From contig NC_013061.1 in the NCBI RefSeq assembly GCF_000023825.1, positions 1,922,001-1,986,000 on the forward strand: DNA of 64,000 bases. The letters run 5' to 3'. This stretch comes from Pedobacter heparinus DSM 2366 (GTDB lineage: Bacteria > Bacteroidota > Bacteroidia > Sphingobacteriales > Sphingobacteriaceae). Shown here piece by piece: positions 23,664 through 32,710 of this stretch. Position numbers and translations under genes: made by a program. Within the stretch, counting starts at the first letter, position 1, and every line of letters begins with the position of its first letter. The notes under the pieces were generated by a model. That model made no database searches. It saw only the letters and a list, made by a program, of their open reading frames with translations, and was not told the DNA's origin.

Positions 23664-24650
23664 TTAAAACCTATTACACCTCAACTGCCTTCTTTCAGCA
23701 GTAGTTCGGCGATTGATGTAAAAGCCTGCGGATAGCTCATGACTGCCGTAGTTGTAATTGCGCAATTTATTGAGGGAGTAATCGTACGAATAGCCAATCC
23801 TGATATTTTCCGTCGCAAAAACCTCAAGTATGCCACCCATTGCGTGTTCTTTGGCCAGTCCTTTTTGCTGATAGTCTTTTTTGTAAAGATCGAATGAAGT
23901 ACGGGCAAAAGCGCCGATCCAGAGCCTGTCCTTAAGCAGCAAAAAGGTAGTGATGTCCATTGCCGAGGGGCCTTTGGTATCATCTTTAAAAAGGATGACC
24001 GGTTTAAATTTAACATCTTCACTGAATGGGAACAGCGCTCCTGCGCTGAAGTACAAATGCGGCTGGGGAACGGGTATCCTGCTGTCTTCGGTATTTCTTT
24101 TTGCCAGGTACCGGGCCAGCATATTGGTCATGGAAAGGCCCAGGAAGAAGCTTTCGTTGGCATAATAGATCCCAAAGCGGGCGTCGGGTACGGTACTGGT
24201 CTGCGAGCCAACAGGAATCAGCTCATCACCCGGCTTGTACCCTTCCAGTTTGGTGCCATCCAGGCCCATCTGTACCATACCGGCTGCAATGCCAAAAGAA
24301 AGTTGTCCGGTTCCACTATATCCGGTTTTAATGTGGTAGGCATAGTTTGCATAAGCTGTAAGGTAAGTTTGTGCCCCCAGCTGATCGTTGGAAACGATTA
24401 GTCCAAGTCCAACCTTGTCGTCATAAAAAGCCCCATCAGCTGCAACAGAAAAAGTTTTCGGGGCCCCTTTAATGCCTGCCCATTGTGAGCGGTAAAAAGA
24501 CTGTACATAGATATCGCCTTTATAACCGGCATAGGCCGGATTGATGTGGATACCATTAAAAATATACTGTGTATACTGGCTGTCCTGCTGCGCGCTGGCA
24601 GTAGATATCATACCTGCGATGCTCAATAGGCCTATCATTCTTTTCATCAT
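23664..24650 (-). CDS. PorP/SprF-family outer-membrane protein (T9SS-associated)
   Basis: This 328-residue protein has a signal peptide ending near ISTASAQQ. The start of the mature chain, QDSQYTQYIFNGIHINPAYAG, is the hallmark of PorP/SprF proteins, outer-membrane beta-barrels that help secrete or anchor specific T9SS cargo. It is the last gene of a minus-strand operon whose preceding gene encodes a type-B sorting-domain protein, the usual cargo-and-partner arrangement. The polyketide operon starts 51 bases later, without a strong terminator between. Confidence 0.92.
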   Translation of the reverse strand: MMKRMIGLLSIAGMISTASAQQDSQYTQYIFNGIHINPAYAGYKGDIYVQSFYRSQWAGIKGAPKTFSVAADGAFYDDKVGLGLIVSNDQLGAQTYLTAYANYAYHIKTGYSGTGQLSFGIAAGMVQMGLDGTKLEGYKPGDELIPVGSQTSTVPDARFGIYYANESFFLGLSMTNMLARYLAKRNTEDSRIPVPQPHLYFSAGALFPFSEDVKFKPVILFKDDTKGPSAMDITTFLLLKDRLWIGAFARTSFDLYKKDYQQKGLAKEHAMGGILEVFATENIRIGYSYDYSLNKLRNYNYGSHELSAGFYINRRTTAERRQLRCNRF

Positions 24651-24662
24651 ATCTCGTTCCGG

Positions 24663-25610
24663 TTATTTGTTTCGTAGTATGGTTATATAGCCTTTATAAA
24701 TTTCCCATTTGTTGCCTGCGGTTTTCAGTTTTAGCAGGTAGAAATAGGTACCCTCATTAAGGCCGATAGCTGTCCAGTCGTTCCTGTATCCTTTTGTGTT
24801 ATAAACAGTACCTCCCCATCGATTTAAGATGGTTAGCTCATTGGCTTCATAAAGTTCCAGGCCGGGTATTTCGAAGGTGTCATTTAAACCATCGCCGTTA
24901 GGTGTAAAAACATTAGGGATGATGATTCCTGCTACCGATTTACTATCTGTAAAGCTGTTGTTTTTCAGATCAGGATCAGTTTCATTAGCGCTTACCGTGG
25001 CTGTATTTCTGATGATCCCGGCTTTAACCGCTTTTACTTTGATTTTCAGATCGGCACTTTCGCCATTGTCCAGCTTGCTGATCTCCCATAAAACGGTTTT
25101 GCTGCCCTGGTTGTAATTGGCCAGCCCAAGAGTGGGTGTCATCAGCTGTTGAAAAATGAGTTCTTCAGGTAAAATATCCTGTACTTTTACGATTGTAGCC
25201 GTTGCGGTACCATTGTTTTTCACCTTGATCAGGTATTCAAAAGTATCGTTAATGGTTACGGCCCTTAATTCCGAGTTTTTGCTGATCATCAGATCGGCAG
25301 TAAGTGCATTGGGGGTGCCAATGTTTACAATAACAGGAGCTGAGATGTCCGAAGCGCAGCCTTCAGCGTTAAAAGAAACCACTGTATACGTACCAGCAAG
25401 CAGTACATTATAATCAGCAGATGTGGCACCGGTAATTGCAGTACCATCTTTAATCCATTGGTAAGCGGTTGCGTTAACAGAACTGGCCCGCAATTTTACC
25501 GAATTCCCTTGAGGAATAGTAACGGTTTGCGAACTACCAGATTGCGCAAAGCCTGCCGTTGCACTTAGCAACAGCAAGCTTGACACAAAATTGGTTTTTC
25601 TGTTAAACAT
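24663..25610 (-). CDS. Secreted protein with gliding-motility-type (type B) C-terminal sorting domain
   Basis: This 315-residue protein has a signal peptide (ending GFAQSG), an Ig-like segment about 25-95 and a DUF11-like segment about 100-220 ([20 protein letters not shown]-like; the exact start is uncertain). The C-terminal domain runs [20 protein letters not shown] through [15 protein letters not shown] to YFYLLKL. That pattern is the T9SS type-B sorting signal, so the protein should cross the outer membrane and stay on the surface. The PorP/SprF gene follows after 12 bases and is its probable partner. Confidence 0.9.
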   Translation of the reverse strand: MFNRKTNFVSSLLLLSATAGFAQSGSSQTVTIPQGNSVKLRASSVNATAYQWIKDGTAITGATSADYNVLLAGTYTVVSFNAEGCASDISAPVIVNIGTPNALTADLMISKNSELRAVTINDTFEYLIKVKNNGTATATIVKVQDILPEELIFQQLMTPTLGLANYNQGSKTVLWEISKLDNGESADLKIKVKAVKAGIIRNTATVSANETDPDLKNNSFTDSKSVAGIIIPNVFTPNGDGLNDTFEIPGLELYEANELTILNRWGGTVYNTKGYRNDWTAIGLNEGTYFYLLKLKTAGNKWEIYKGYITILRNK

Positions 25611-25638
25611 GAAAATCGATTAAGCGTAGTTTACCATT

Positions 25639-26343
25639 TTAGAAAGTACTAGTGCCAGGGTTTCCAATAGTAATTGCAGGAGTTGTTGGTCTAGGTAAAA
25701 CACTAACTGTTTTACTGGCTGTTTGCGGGCAATACAATAATGTTCCTACTTTATAGGCTACTTTCAATCTATAAATTGCATTGATAGGCGTACTACCTGA
25801 ATTCGTAACTGTTGGATGAAATGAAGCTGGATCTGTTTGACCCGCAATGATGGTTTCGGTTGTTCCATCATAGGTATACCATTGATATACAAGTTCCGCA
25901 CCTGATGGGGCTGCAGGTGTTGCAGAACCGGTAAAGGTGGTAGTACCGGCTTGTTCAGTACAGTAAGAATTTGCTGCTGTTATTGTTGGTGTTAACGTAG
26001 GTAGCACATAAACAGGTATAATTTGCGCTTCAGATTCGCAGGTTCCTGCATCTGTACTTTTATTGGTAATAATATAATAGCCTGTTTTTACATCCGTACC
26101 TGTAATTTGATTACTTGCATTTGGAGTTACAGTTGTGGGTGAACCAGGAGTTGGGGAGTTGGCGTCATATTTTACAATCCACTGGTTCGCTGAACCGGGA
26201 GAGCCTAAGGTTAGTATTCCACCTTCACACACAAACTGAACGTTAGAGGTTGTTGGTGTTACTGCTTGTGCAAATGATGTTGATAGATTTCCGAATAGAA
26301 CCACTATGGTCACTATTGCAATTTTTGTAAATGATTTTTTCAT
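25639..26343 (-). CDS. Secreted Ig-like repeat protein without a sorting domain
   Basis: This 234-residue protein has a clear signal peptide (MKKSFTKIAIVTIVVLFGNL, cleaved near SFAQA), then Ser/Thr/Pro-rich beta modules with paired cysteines. It ends in VLPRPTTPAITIGNPGTSTF. The upstream protein ends with the near-identical linker VLPRPATPNL. Both endings look like inter-domain linkers rather than natural C-termini, and neither has a T9SS sorting signal. It sits between the larger repeat protein and the sorting-domain protein in one operon. Confidence 0.8.
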   Translation of the reverse strand: MKKSFTKIAIVTIVVLFGNLSTSFAQAVTPTTSNVQFVCEGGILTLGSPGSANQWIVKYDANSPTPGSPTTVTPNASNQITGTDVKTGYYIITNKSTDAGTCESEAQIIPVYVLPTLTPTITAANSYCTEQAGTTTFTGSATPAAPSGAELVYQWYTYDGTTETIIAGQTDPASFHPTVTNSGSTPINAIYRLKVAYKVGTLLYCPQTASKTVSVLPRPTTPAITIGNPGTSTF

Positions 26344-26364
26344 GTTCTTTTTTTTAGTTTTTAA

Positions 26365-28551
26365 TTATTGAGGATTCGTTGTTAAGATTAGATTTGGAGT
26401 TGCTGGTCGTGGTAATACTGTAAATGTGATGGGTTGTGAGGAACTTGTACAGTTTGCATTACTTACTGTCAATGTTCCACTATATGACCCCGGAGTTACA
26501 GTAGTACCTACTGGTTTATTAATTATGATTGGGCTTGCAGTTAATGTTGCGCCATTTACATTGGTAAAACCCTTGCCCATTGCATAGGCATTCCAAACTA
26601 TGCTATAGGTCGTCGGGCTTCCCGTTGTAGCACTATAAGGCAAAGTAGTAGTGGCAGTTTCCTGGCATACATTTGCAATTGTGCCTACAGTGATTGATGG
26701 AATAGGGGCAACTGTGACAGTAATTGATGCACTATTTGCTGAACAAGTCACAGTGTTTAAAGTTGAAGTTGCCACTCTTCGGTAATAAGTGGTTTGTGCT
26801 GGCGCTGCGGTTTCTGTGTATGTTGCCGCTATAGCACTGGCGATATTGGTAAATGTATTATTGTCAGTTGATTTTTGCCATTGGTAAGTAGTTGTTCCAG
26901 TTCCTGTAGCACCTGTTAAACTGGTGAAAGCTGCAGGAGCTGATCCTAAACATATAGTTTGATTTGTTCCAATTGTTCCTGCTGTAATTGAATTGACCGT
27001 TACTGTGATTACATTGCTGTTTGCTGAACAGGCTACACTGTTTAAAGTTGACGTGGCTACCCTGCGGTAATAGGTAGTCTGGGTAAGTGTTGCAGTTTCG
27101 GTATAACTCACATTTGTAGCATTGCTTGTTATGTTGGTAAACGTATTGTTGTCGGTCGATTTTTGCCATTGATAGGTTGCAGCGGTTCCACCAGACGTAA
27201 TGGTAGCAGCAGCAGTACTTGTAAATGGAGCCGGAATTGAATTGTTACAGATGGTTTGATCGGTAGCTATTACGCCCCCACTTATGGAATTCACAGTTAC
27301 GTTTACCGGAATCCTTATTGATTCGCCAGTACAAGTCGATTTTGATGTAGCAACATAATATGTGGTACTCACCAAGGGGCTTACCATATAGCTGCTACCA
27401 GTTGATAAAAGTGCGCCATCTGATGCTGAGTCATACCATTTAAATGTGTTTCCGGCAGCAGGTGCATCAGGTGTCAATGTTATTGGAATACCAGCACAGG
27501 CAGTTACGTTTTGTAAGGATATTGGAGTAAAAGATGGTTTCTTAGGTGTTCTTTCTATTTCATGGATATATAAATTTGAGAAAAGACTAAGAACAGATCC
27601 AAAATTAACAGTAACTCTGTCGAACGCAACTCCTGGGGCTATGGAGAAAGTTACAGGTGTTGCATTGCTTAAGAGACCTAATAAATCAGCACTTAAAATA
27701 TTTCCAAGTCCCATGCTCCACACCGCAGTTGACGAACTTCCATTATATGCAGAGACGGTTATATTATTTAATAACGTTACTGACAATGCAGCGGCTGGAG
27801 CAGATAAGGTCAGTTTTACCTCGTCGCTTGAATTTGAAGGACTTGAAAAATAAAAGTTTTGATTGGCTGAACTTAGTAATGCTCCAGGTGTTAGTGTTGA
27901 AAAGGTTGTTTTGATACCATCTATCGCCCTTTGAGGATTTGAAACATTATAACCATCAGTTCCTAAAACTATTCCACAATCAGAAGAATTTGTTGTATTG
28001 TAGAATGCAGAAAGAACATTTATACTAACGGTGCCGGCTCCCGGTATTAGCCCTCCATTCCCTGTAACATTCAGTCTCACAGTATTAAATGTTGCATTAG
28101 CCGTTACTGTGTAATATAGTGTCCCATCAGCTGCTGTAATTAGTGTAGATGTGCTGGTAACTAATGATGTATTATTATATGCCTGAGCATTAATTGTTCC
28201 TCCGGCATTGGCATATATCGGGCTTGAGACTTTGATGAAAACGATAGTATTAGATGGAATGGAAGAAAAGCCTAGTCCAATCCATCCTGATGCAGATGAT
28301 CCGGTTAATCCTCCAGTGCCTGTAACTGTTATGTTGGCTAGAGGTGGGGTTTCTGTCGGGGCATTGTTTTCATTATTTGTAATCGCGTTACTTTCATTAG
28401 TTATATTAACTCCTGTAGTAGCAGAAATTTTGGAAATAGCTGTCGCATACTTTCTCTGCCCCTTAACTTCCCCCATACCCGCCACCATCACTATCAAAAC
28501 CAATAGTAGGCGCCAGTGCTTCAATATGTTTTTATGTCTGAGCGAGAGCAT
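26365..28551 (-). CDS. Large secreted Ig-like repeat protein
   Basis: From ATG 28551 (728 residues; a TTG at 28587 is less likely) the chain starts with a long basic signal region and a hydrophobic core (LLLVLIVMVAGMGEVKG). The mature part is Thr/Ser/Asn-rich beta sandwich material. Two near-copies of a module of about 95 residues share the exact segment TYQWQKSTDNNTFTNI. The C-terminus ends in a VLPRPATP linker with no sorting domain. It is the first gene of the surface-protein operon and probably makes an adhesin or extracellular fibre. Function is not evident. Confidence 0.82.
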   Translation of the reverse strand: MLSLRHKNILKHWRLLLVLIVMVAGMGEVKGQRKYATAISKISATTGVNITNESNAITNNENNAPTETPPLANITVTGTGGLTGSSASGWIGLGFSSIPSNTIVFIKVSSPIYANAGGTINAQAYNNTSLVTSTSTLITAADGTLYYTVTANATFNTVRLNVTGNGGLIPGAGTVSINVLSAFYNTTNSSDCGIVLGTDGYNVSNPQRAIDGIKTTFSTLTPGALLSSANQNFYFSSPSNSSDEVKLTLSAPAAALSVTLLNNITVSAYNGSSSTAVWSMGLGNILSADLLGLLSNATPVTFSIAPGVAFDRVTVNFGSVLSLFSNLYIHEIERTPKKPSFTPISLQNVTACAGIPITLTPDAPAAGNTFKWYDSASDGALLSTGSSYMVSPLVSTTYYVATSKSTCTGESIRIPVNVTVNSISGGVIATDQTICNNSIPAPFTSTAAATITSGGTAATYQWQKSTDNNTFTNITSNATNVSYTETATLTQTTYYRRVATSTLNSVACSANSNVITVTVNSITAGTIGTNQTICLGSAPAAFTSLTGATGTGTTTYQWQKSTDNNTFTNIASAIAATYTETAAPAQTTYYRRVATSTLNTVTCSANSASITVTVAPIPSITVGTIANVCQETATTTLPYSATTGSPTTYSIVWNAYAMGKGFTNVNGATLTASPIIINKPVGTTVTPGSYSGTLTVSNANCTSSSQPITFTVLPRPATPNLILTTNPQ
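26709..27290 (-). repeat. Tandem coding repeat, two copies of about 290 bp
   Basis: Two successive modules in the 728-residue protein share long near-identical DNA blocks, for example around 26850-26882 and 27130-27170 (TTGGTAAA then GATTTTTGCCATTG). Boundaries are approximate. Such repeats allow recombination that changes protein length. Confidence 0.7.
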
Positions 28552-28807
28552 GAACACTTTTTCCTTTTTATCCCTTTTTTGAAACAATGAAGACAGTTTT
28601 TTTCTGTCCTTTCAAAATTAGGCTACAAAGAGGGCTTAATGCGTGTTCATATTGTTCAGTTTGGTGGAGCTAATCCTTGCTTTTAGGGGCTAAAAAGCCA
28701 ACTGTTTTCCGTAGTTTAAGCTTAAATTGTTATTGATCAATGGTTTTTGAAGTTTACGCTGTTCTGTTCATTTTGTTCAGTAATAAATAGATAAACAAAA
28801 TGCTAAA

Positions 28808-28846
28808 CCCACAGTGAACCCACAGTCAGCCCACAGTGAGTCCACG
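28808..28846. repeat. Three and a half tandem 11-bp repeats (CCCACAGTGAG-type)
   Basis: The units are CCCACAGTGAA (28808-28818), CCCACAGTCAG (28819-28829), CCCACAGTGAG (28830-28840) and a partial TCCACG. The period is exactly 11 bp, about one helical turn, so bound proteins would line up on one DNA face. Confidence 0.75.
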
Positions 28847-28877
28847 TTTTCCTTAGAAAAATGTGGACTTACTGTGG
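28831..28877. terminator. Long imperfect hairpin, possible terminator of the MocR gene
   Basis: CCACAGTGAGTCCAC (28831-28845) pairs with GTGGACTTACTGTGG (28863-28877) with one mismatch, and an inner TTTTC/GAAAA extends the stem. It lies 29 bases past the stop of the minus-strand MocR gene. There is no U tail, so termination is only a possibility. An operator role is the alternative. Confidence 0.45.
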
Positions 28878-28905
28878 CTTAACCAAGAGTTAACAGTAGG
28901 AGGTT

Positions 28906-30375
28906 CTAAAGGTTGCCCGACATCACCATGCCCAGCATTTTGGCACCACCTTCGGCTTCATTGATGTCAAAAGCACCAAAGCCCAGCACCATAAAGTTTG
29001 TTTTAATGGATGTTTTCTGGTTGTTGGGATGGTAGGGTACAGGTATGCCGTTGTCGTCCAGTTTTTTCAGCATTACATTTAAATCAAACCCTTCATCAAA
29101 CTTTAACCAGTAGGTAAGGCCGTGTTCAGGAATTACATAGCTTATAAACTTATTCAGGTAATGGTTAAGTATAAGGTTCAGCTCGTCGCGGTAGGTTTTT
29201 GATTGTATCCTTACCTGTCGGGCATAATCGGCCATGTCGCCTTTTAATATCATTTCAGCAAATGCTTTTTCTTTGATCACATCTCTTTCGTTGATAGCTT
29301 GTGCCGGTAATGCTTGCAGTTCGGTAATAAATTGTGCCGATGCCACAATTATGCGTAACGACTGTGTATCTGAGGTAGCTTTGCTCAGGGCAGCCATGTA
29401 AATCACATAACCATCGTGATCATAACAGGCAAGCGGTTTATAGGCAGTAATGCCGTACCAGAATTCATGGTCATCTTCTTCTTCAATAATGCACATCCGG
29501 TGGTCTTTGGCCAATTGTACAAGACGCCTGCAGCTGTCCTCGTCCAGTGTAAAACTTTCGGGAATGCTGCATTGGGGCCTGATGTGGATGGCACGCACTT
29601 TAGTATGGCTTAACAGCTGCGCTATACGGTCCATAAAGTCAGGATCTTTGCGGTTGATGGTAAACACATTGGCATTACATTTTAACAATGCGTCTGATAA
29701 TTTTGTGTCGTGGGGCGAGGTATTGATCACCACATCACCGGGGCTGATCAGTATTTTGAATACCCTGTCGAGCGCGCTTTTTCTGGCTTTAATAATGTCG
29801 AGCATATTATTTTTTAAGCCAAAACCACGTCTGCGGTTTAAGTAATTTACCAGGTTGTCTTTTAAATACCTGGCATCGTATTCATTTAGTAGCCTGGCCT
29901 GGCTCAATTTTCGGCTTTCCTCGCGGAAATGGTTGCAATATTCCGAAAACTTGTTTTCGGGAAAGGCAGCCGGGCTTGGAAAATCAGTACCTACAGCAAT
30001 ATAAGGTTCTTCGACATAGGCTGGCTGATAAATTTCTTGTTTTTTGTTCAAAAGCACCAGGCCTGCCGGAAAATGTTCTGTAAATCCAGAAGTCCTGCGC
30101 TGCATATCTTCGGTTGGGTTATTGGCCGATACTACGGTGCCCGAACCTGGGTTACTGGTTAACCAGTTGTTATCTGTTAATTTGACATAAGCCCTTCTAA
30201 CCGAGCTTGCACTAACCTGGTTAATTTTTGCAAGCTGTCTGGAAGAGGGGACGGGATCGCCGGCATGAAGATTTCTGGATCTGATTTCACGTATAATGAA
30301 TTCTTCTATTTGCCTGCTACATTTAGACCTGTCTAATTGAGGAATTAACCAATTGATACTGTAATTGTTTCTCAT
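28906..30375 (-). CDS. MocR/GabR-type regulator (GntR helix-turn-helix plus aminotransferase fold)
   Basis: From ATG 30375 the protein has 489 residues. An N-terminal GntR winged helix (about 15-85, with AGDPVPSSRQLAKINQVSAS) is followed by a class I aminotransferase-like domain. The expected PLP lysine is probably the K in YMAALSKATSD, and the Asp-rich segment reads IIEEEDDHEFWY where typical members have EDDYDSEF. The family core is thus recognisable but divergent. It is divergent from the small gene at 30564, across an inverted repeat (30489-30540), and such regulators often control the adjacent divergent gene. Confidence 0.87.
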   Translation of the reverse strand: MRNNYSINWLIPQLDRSKCSRQIEEFIIREIRSRNLHAGDPVPSSRQLAKINQVSASSVRRAYVKLTDNNWLTSNPGSGTVVSANNPTEDMQRRTSGFTEHFPAGLVLLNKKQEIYQPAYVEEPYIAVGTDFPSPAAFPENKFSEYCNHFREESRKLSQARLLNEYDARYLKDNLVNYLNRRRGFGLKNNMLDIIKARKSALDRVFKILISPGDVVINTSPHDTKLSDALLKCNANVFTINRKDPDFMDRIAQLLSHTKVRAIHIRPQCSIPESFTLDEDSCRRLVQLAKDHRMCIIEEEDDHEFWYGITAYKPLACYDHDGYVIYMAALSKATSDTQSLRIIVASAQFITELQALPAQAINERDVIKEKAFAEMILKGDMADYARQVRIQSKTYRDELNLILNHYLNKFISYVIPEHGLTYWLKFDEGFDLNVMLKKLDDNGIPVPYHPNNQKTSIKTNFMVLGFGAFDINEAEGGAKMLGMVMSGNL

Positions 30376-30488
30376 AATTGAGCTATTGAGCGTTAATAAA
30401 GATTTAAGAATCTTAATCAAATGTAAACTAAAAGATTATAAATAAAAAACACACAAAAATTGTATTCAGCAAAAATCGTATAAGTGTG

Positions 30489-30540
30489 TTCAGCTATTCT
30501 CGTTCAAACTATAGAACTTTATGTTGTTTCAATAGCTGAA
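30489..30540. promoter_or_regulatory. Inverted repeat, arms 42 bp centre to centre
   Basis: TTCAGCTATT (30489-30498) and AATAGCTGAA (30531-30540) are perfect reverse complements. A third TTCAGC lies at 30464-30469. The site is in the divergent spacer between the MocR gene and 30564. The 42-bp spacing equals about four helical turns, so a dimer or tetramer could hold both arms. Confidence 0.5.
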
Positions 30541-30563
30541 TTTTTACAAATAATACGTTAAAG

Positions 30564-30854
30564 ATGATTAATAGTCAAAATATTTATGAAAAGGTGTTGA
30601 AAAAGGGCATAGAGACTAATCCCAATGAAGCCCCTGTTTGCCTGCAAGCAGTGCAATTGGCTTGTGAGGCTGTTACAATCATGAGCAACGGTGGGCACGA
30701 TTCTTTACCGGTTTATGGGGAAGGAAAATATATGGGAACTATATGTCTTAAAGACCTGAACCAATTTATTTATGCCAGTTCGGGACCTCAACTGTTGTAT
30801 CATAAATTAAATTTTGAGCTAGAAAGCATTTTATACATTATGAATAAGACCTAA
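30564..30854 (+). CDS. Small protein with a half-CBS-like segment
   Basis: This is a 96-residue soluble protein. Residues about 45-75 (HDSLPVYGEGKYMGTICLKD) resemble the second half of a CBS motif, where a D/H-x-LPV strand precedes a G-x-I-x-x-x-D-L helix cap. A complete Bateman module needs two CBS motifs, so it would have to dimerise if it binds nucleotides. It is followed 17 bases later by an AraC regulator, suggesting one transcript. Confidence 0.65.
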   Translation: MINSQNIYEKVLKKGIETNPNEAPVCLQAVQLACEAVTIMSNGGHDSLPVYGEGKYMGTICLKDLNQFIYASSGPQLLYHKLNFELESILYIMNKT

Positions 30855-30871
30855 CACAAAATGCAATTCCT

Positions 30872-31843
30872 ATGCGTTCTCAAACAGACTCATTTTTACA
30901 CCCTCCGACAGCAGCAAGATTACCAAACGGTAAATTGCCCAGGCCAAGTAAGTTTCCGCTTAAACTGGCTCAAACCACAAGGATAGCCTTACCCGAAGGT
31001 TCGGTACTTATCCAATCCATCAGCCACTATGTGATCAATATACAATTGTATGAGTACAATGTAACCAGGCCCTGTACTGCCGACCTGCAAATTACTGAGC
31101 CTGCTTTTTTTATGATGACCATGCTTAAAGGCGCTTCGGTATTGTATGATGAGGGAGGCCAGCTGGCCCTGGAAAGTCCGGAGAATATTTGCAAACTTAC
31201 TTATTTGCCTGCTGGCAGGTATCAGCGACACCTGCCGAAGGGCGAGCATATGCTATTGGTACTTACTTTGCGACCAGACTGGCTGATCAAAAAATATGGC
31301 GACCAGGAAGAGCTGCAGGAATTGATTACCCGCTACAATAACAATGATGAACAATGCTTTGGTTTGCCTGGCTTTGGCATAGGGCAACAAATATTTGGTG
31401 CATTGGCTAAACTGAATACCGGAACGGATGTAGATATAGACATACATATTTTTATAAATGATTGTTTTGGCAGGTACCGGAATAGATTACAAACAAGAAT
31501 CAGCAATGTAGAATACCAGGAGGATAAGGCCAGAGAAATAGGACAATTTATTCTTCAAAATTTTGCCAGTAAACTTGTTGACGATGAACCGGCACTGGCC
31601 AGGCATTTCATGATCTCGACCGTTACGCTGATGCGCCTGGCAAAACGTCATTTTGGCCGGCCTTTGCATCAGCAGGTGATAGAGTTGCGTTTGTTAAATG
31701 GTTTAAAGTTGTTATTGTCTACAAATAAAACAGTACAGGAAATTGCGGCAATGGTAGGTTATGAGGATGCAAATTACTTTAGCAGGGCTTTTAAAAAACG
31801 ATTTGAATTACCGCCAAACGACATCAGGTTATCTGTTTTTTAA
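30872..31843 (+). CDS. AraC-family transcriptional regulator
   Basis: This 323-residue protein has an N-terminal sensing domain and a C-terminal double helix-turn-helix (about 225-320), with ALARHFMISTVTLMRLAKRH and then VQEIAAMVGYEDANYFSRAF. It is clearly paralogous to the AraC protein at 47764: both have QSxSHY near the N-terminus, DWLI in the middle and LVDDxPALAxxFM in the first helix. It is co-directional with the small gene before it. Ligand and targets are unknown. Confidence 0.92.
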   Translation: MRSQTDSFLHPPTAARLPNGKLPRPSKFPLKLAQTTRIALPEGSVLIQSISHYVINIQLYEYNVTRPCTADLQITEPAFFMMTMLKGASVLYDEGGQLALESPENICKLTYLPAGRYQRHLPKGEHMLLVLTLRPDWLIKKYGDQEELQELITRYNNNDEQCFGLPGFGIGQQIFGALAKLNTGTDVDIDIHIFINDCFGRYRNRLQTRISNVEYQEDKAREIGQFILQNFASKLVDDEPALARHFMISTVTLMRLAKRHFGRPLHQQVIELRLLNGLKLLLSTNKTVQEIAAMVGYEDANYFSRAFKKRFELPPNDIRLSVF

Positions 31844-32045
31844 TTCCGGGGGGAACTGGATTTTATTGACAAATAACCAGACAAAAATTGAAAATTTTTT
31901 GATAAGAAAATCCAGATAAACTTAAAGTTATTGTTCCCAAATTTGGATTAACGAAACTTATTTTAATAAAAACTACCAACAAGTTATGAAGAAGAAACGC
32001 TCTTTATAAACTGTAATCTACTAGTTATAATCCAATTCATAAACT

Positions 32046-32696
32046 ATGAAAATAACTGAAACCGATTCAAGAAAAACCAGACTGGAGTCTATTCTCAGAA
32101 ATGAGATTATACCCAAACTGGAAGCAATAATGGGACCTATAAAGGAAAGCTGTATTGAAACCTTAATGGAAAACTGCAAGTTAAAAGCCGTTATCAAAGA
32201 CCAATACATTGAAGAGGGTGGTTCATTTGAAGATGGCAATATGCATTACCTGCATTCGGGCATTGCCCGCAGTTGCTATTACGATCCGGATATTGACAAG
32301 CCCATTATATCGAGGATCTGGAAAAAGCAGGAAGTGATGTTTGATGTAAACAGCTTTGTGAACAGCGGGATCAGGACAGAAGCCATACAAATGCTGGAAG
32401 ATGGCGAGCTGATCTCTATCAGCTATTACAGTTTAAAACACATTCTTGAAACCTATCCTAAAATGCTTTTGCTGTTGCTTTACCTGCAGGCCGAAAGAGA
32501 AAAACACAACAAGTTTTACCAGCACCTGCTAAAGCTAACAGTTGAAGAACGGGTAAGGCTTTACCTTAATGATAACCCTACGCTCTGCAACCGCATCAAT
32601 AAAGATTGTATTGCCCTGCACCTGGGAATTTCGAGAAGCAAGTTTAGCAGTGCTTATACGCTGTATAAACAGCAAAAAGATGCCCAAACGGCTTAG
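32046..32696 (+). CDS. Crp/Fnr-like cyclic-nucleotide-binding-domain regulator
   Basis: This 216-residue protein has a cupin-like cNMP-binding domain (about 50-150, including YIEEGGSFEDGNMHYLHSG) and a C-terminal helix-turn-helix (VEERVRLYLND, then IALHLGISRSKFSSAY). Typical cAMP-contact residues (RSA or RTA) are not seen, as in most Bacteroidota members of this family. Two TGTCCC palindromes lie 15-52 bases after its stop. Confidence 0.85.
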   Translation: MKITETDSRKTRLESILRNEIIPKLEAIMGPIKESCIETLMENCKLKAVIKDQYIEEGGSFEDGNMHYLHSGIARSCYYDPDIDKPIISRIWKKQEVMFDVNSFVNSGIRTEAIQMLEDGELISISYYSLKHILETYPKMLLLLLYLQAEREKHNKFYQHLLKLTVEERVRLYLNDNPTLCNRINKDCIALHLGISRSKFSSAYTLYKQQKDAQTA

Positions 32697-32710
32697 AAGG
32701 CCATAAAATT

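Larger units (their letters stand above)
28552..28905. other. Intergenic region with tandem repeat and hairpin
   Basis: These 354 bases hold no gene I can support. On the minus strand a -7-like TAATTTTG (complement of 28613-28620) may belong to the surface-protein operon, but no -33 box is seen. A short hairpin (GACAG-T7-CTGTC, 28592-28608) lies in its leader. The 3' half has the 11-bp repeats and the long hairpin listed separately. Confidence 0.6.

Noticed and set aside
24663-28551. Idea that the three secreted proteins are one gene broken by frameshifts
   Set aside because: Each of the second and third has its own start and full signal peptide after a short spacer, so separate genes are more likely. 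The split-adhesin idea is kept only as a finding about origin.
28808-28846. Possible CRISPR-like array
   Set aside because: The units are 11 bp with no spacers, and no cas genes are present.
31986-32009. 7-codon frame MKKKRSL before the Crp-like gene
   Set aside because: Too short to support as a leader peptide, and no attenuator hairpin follows.
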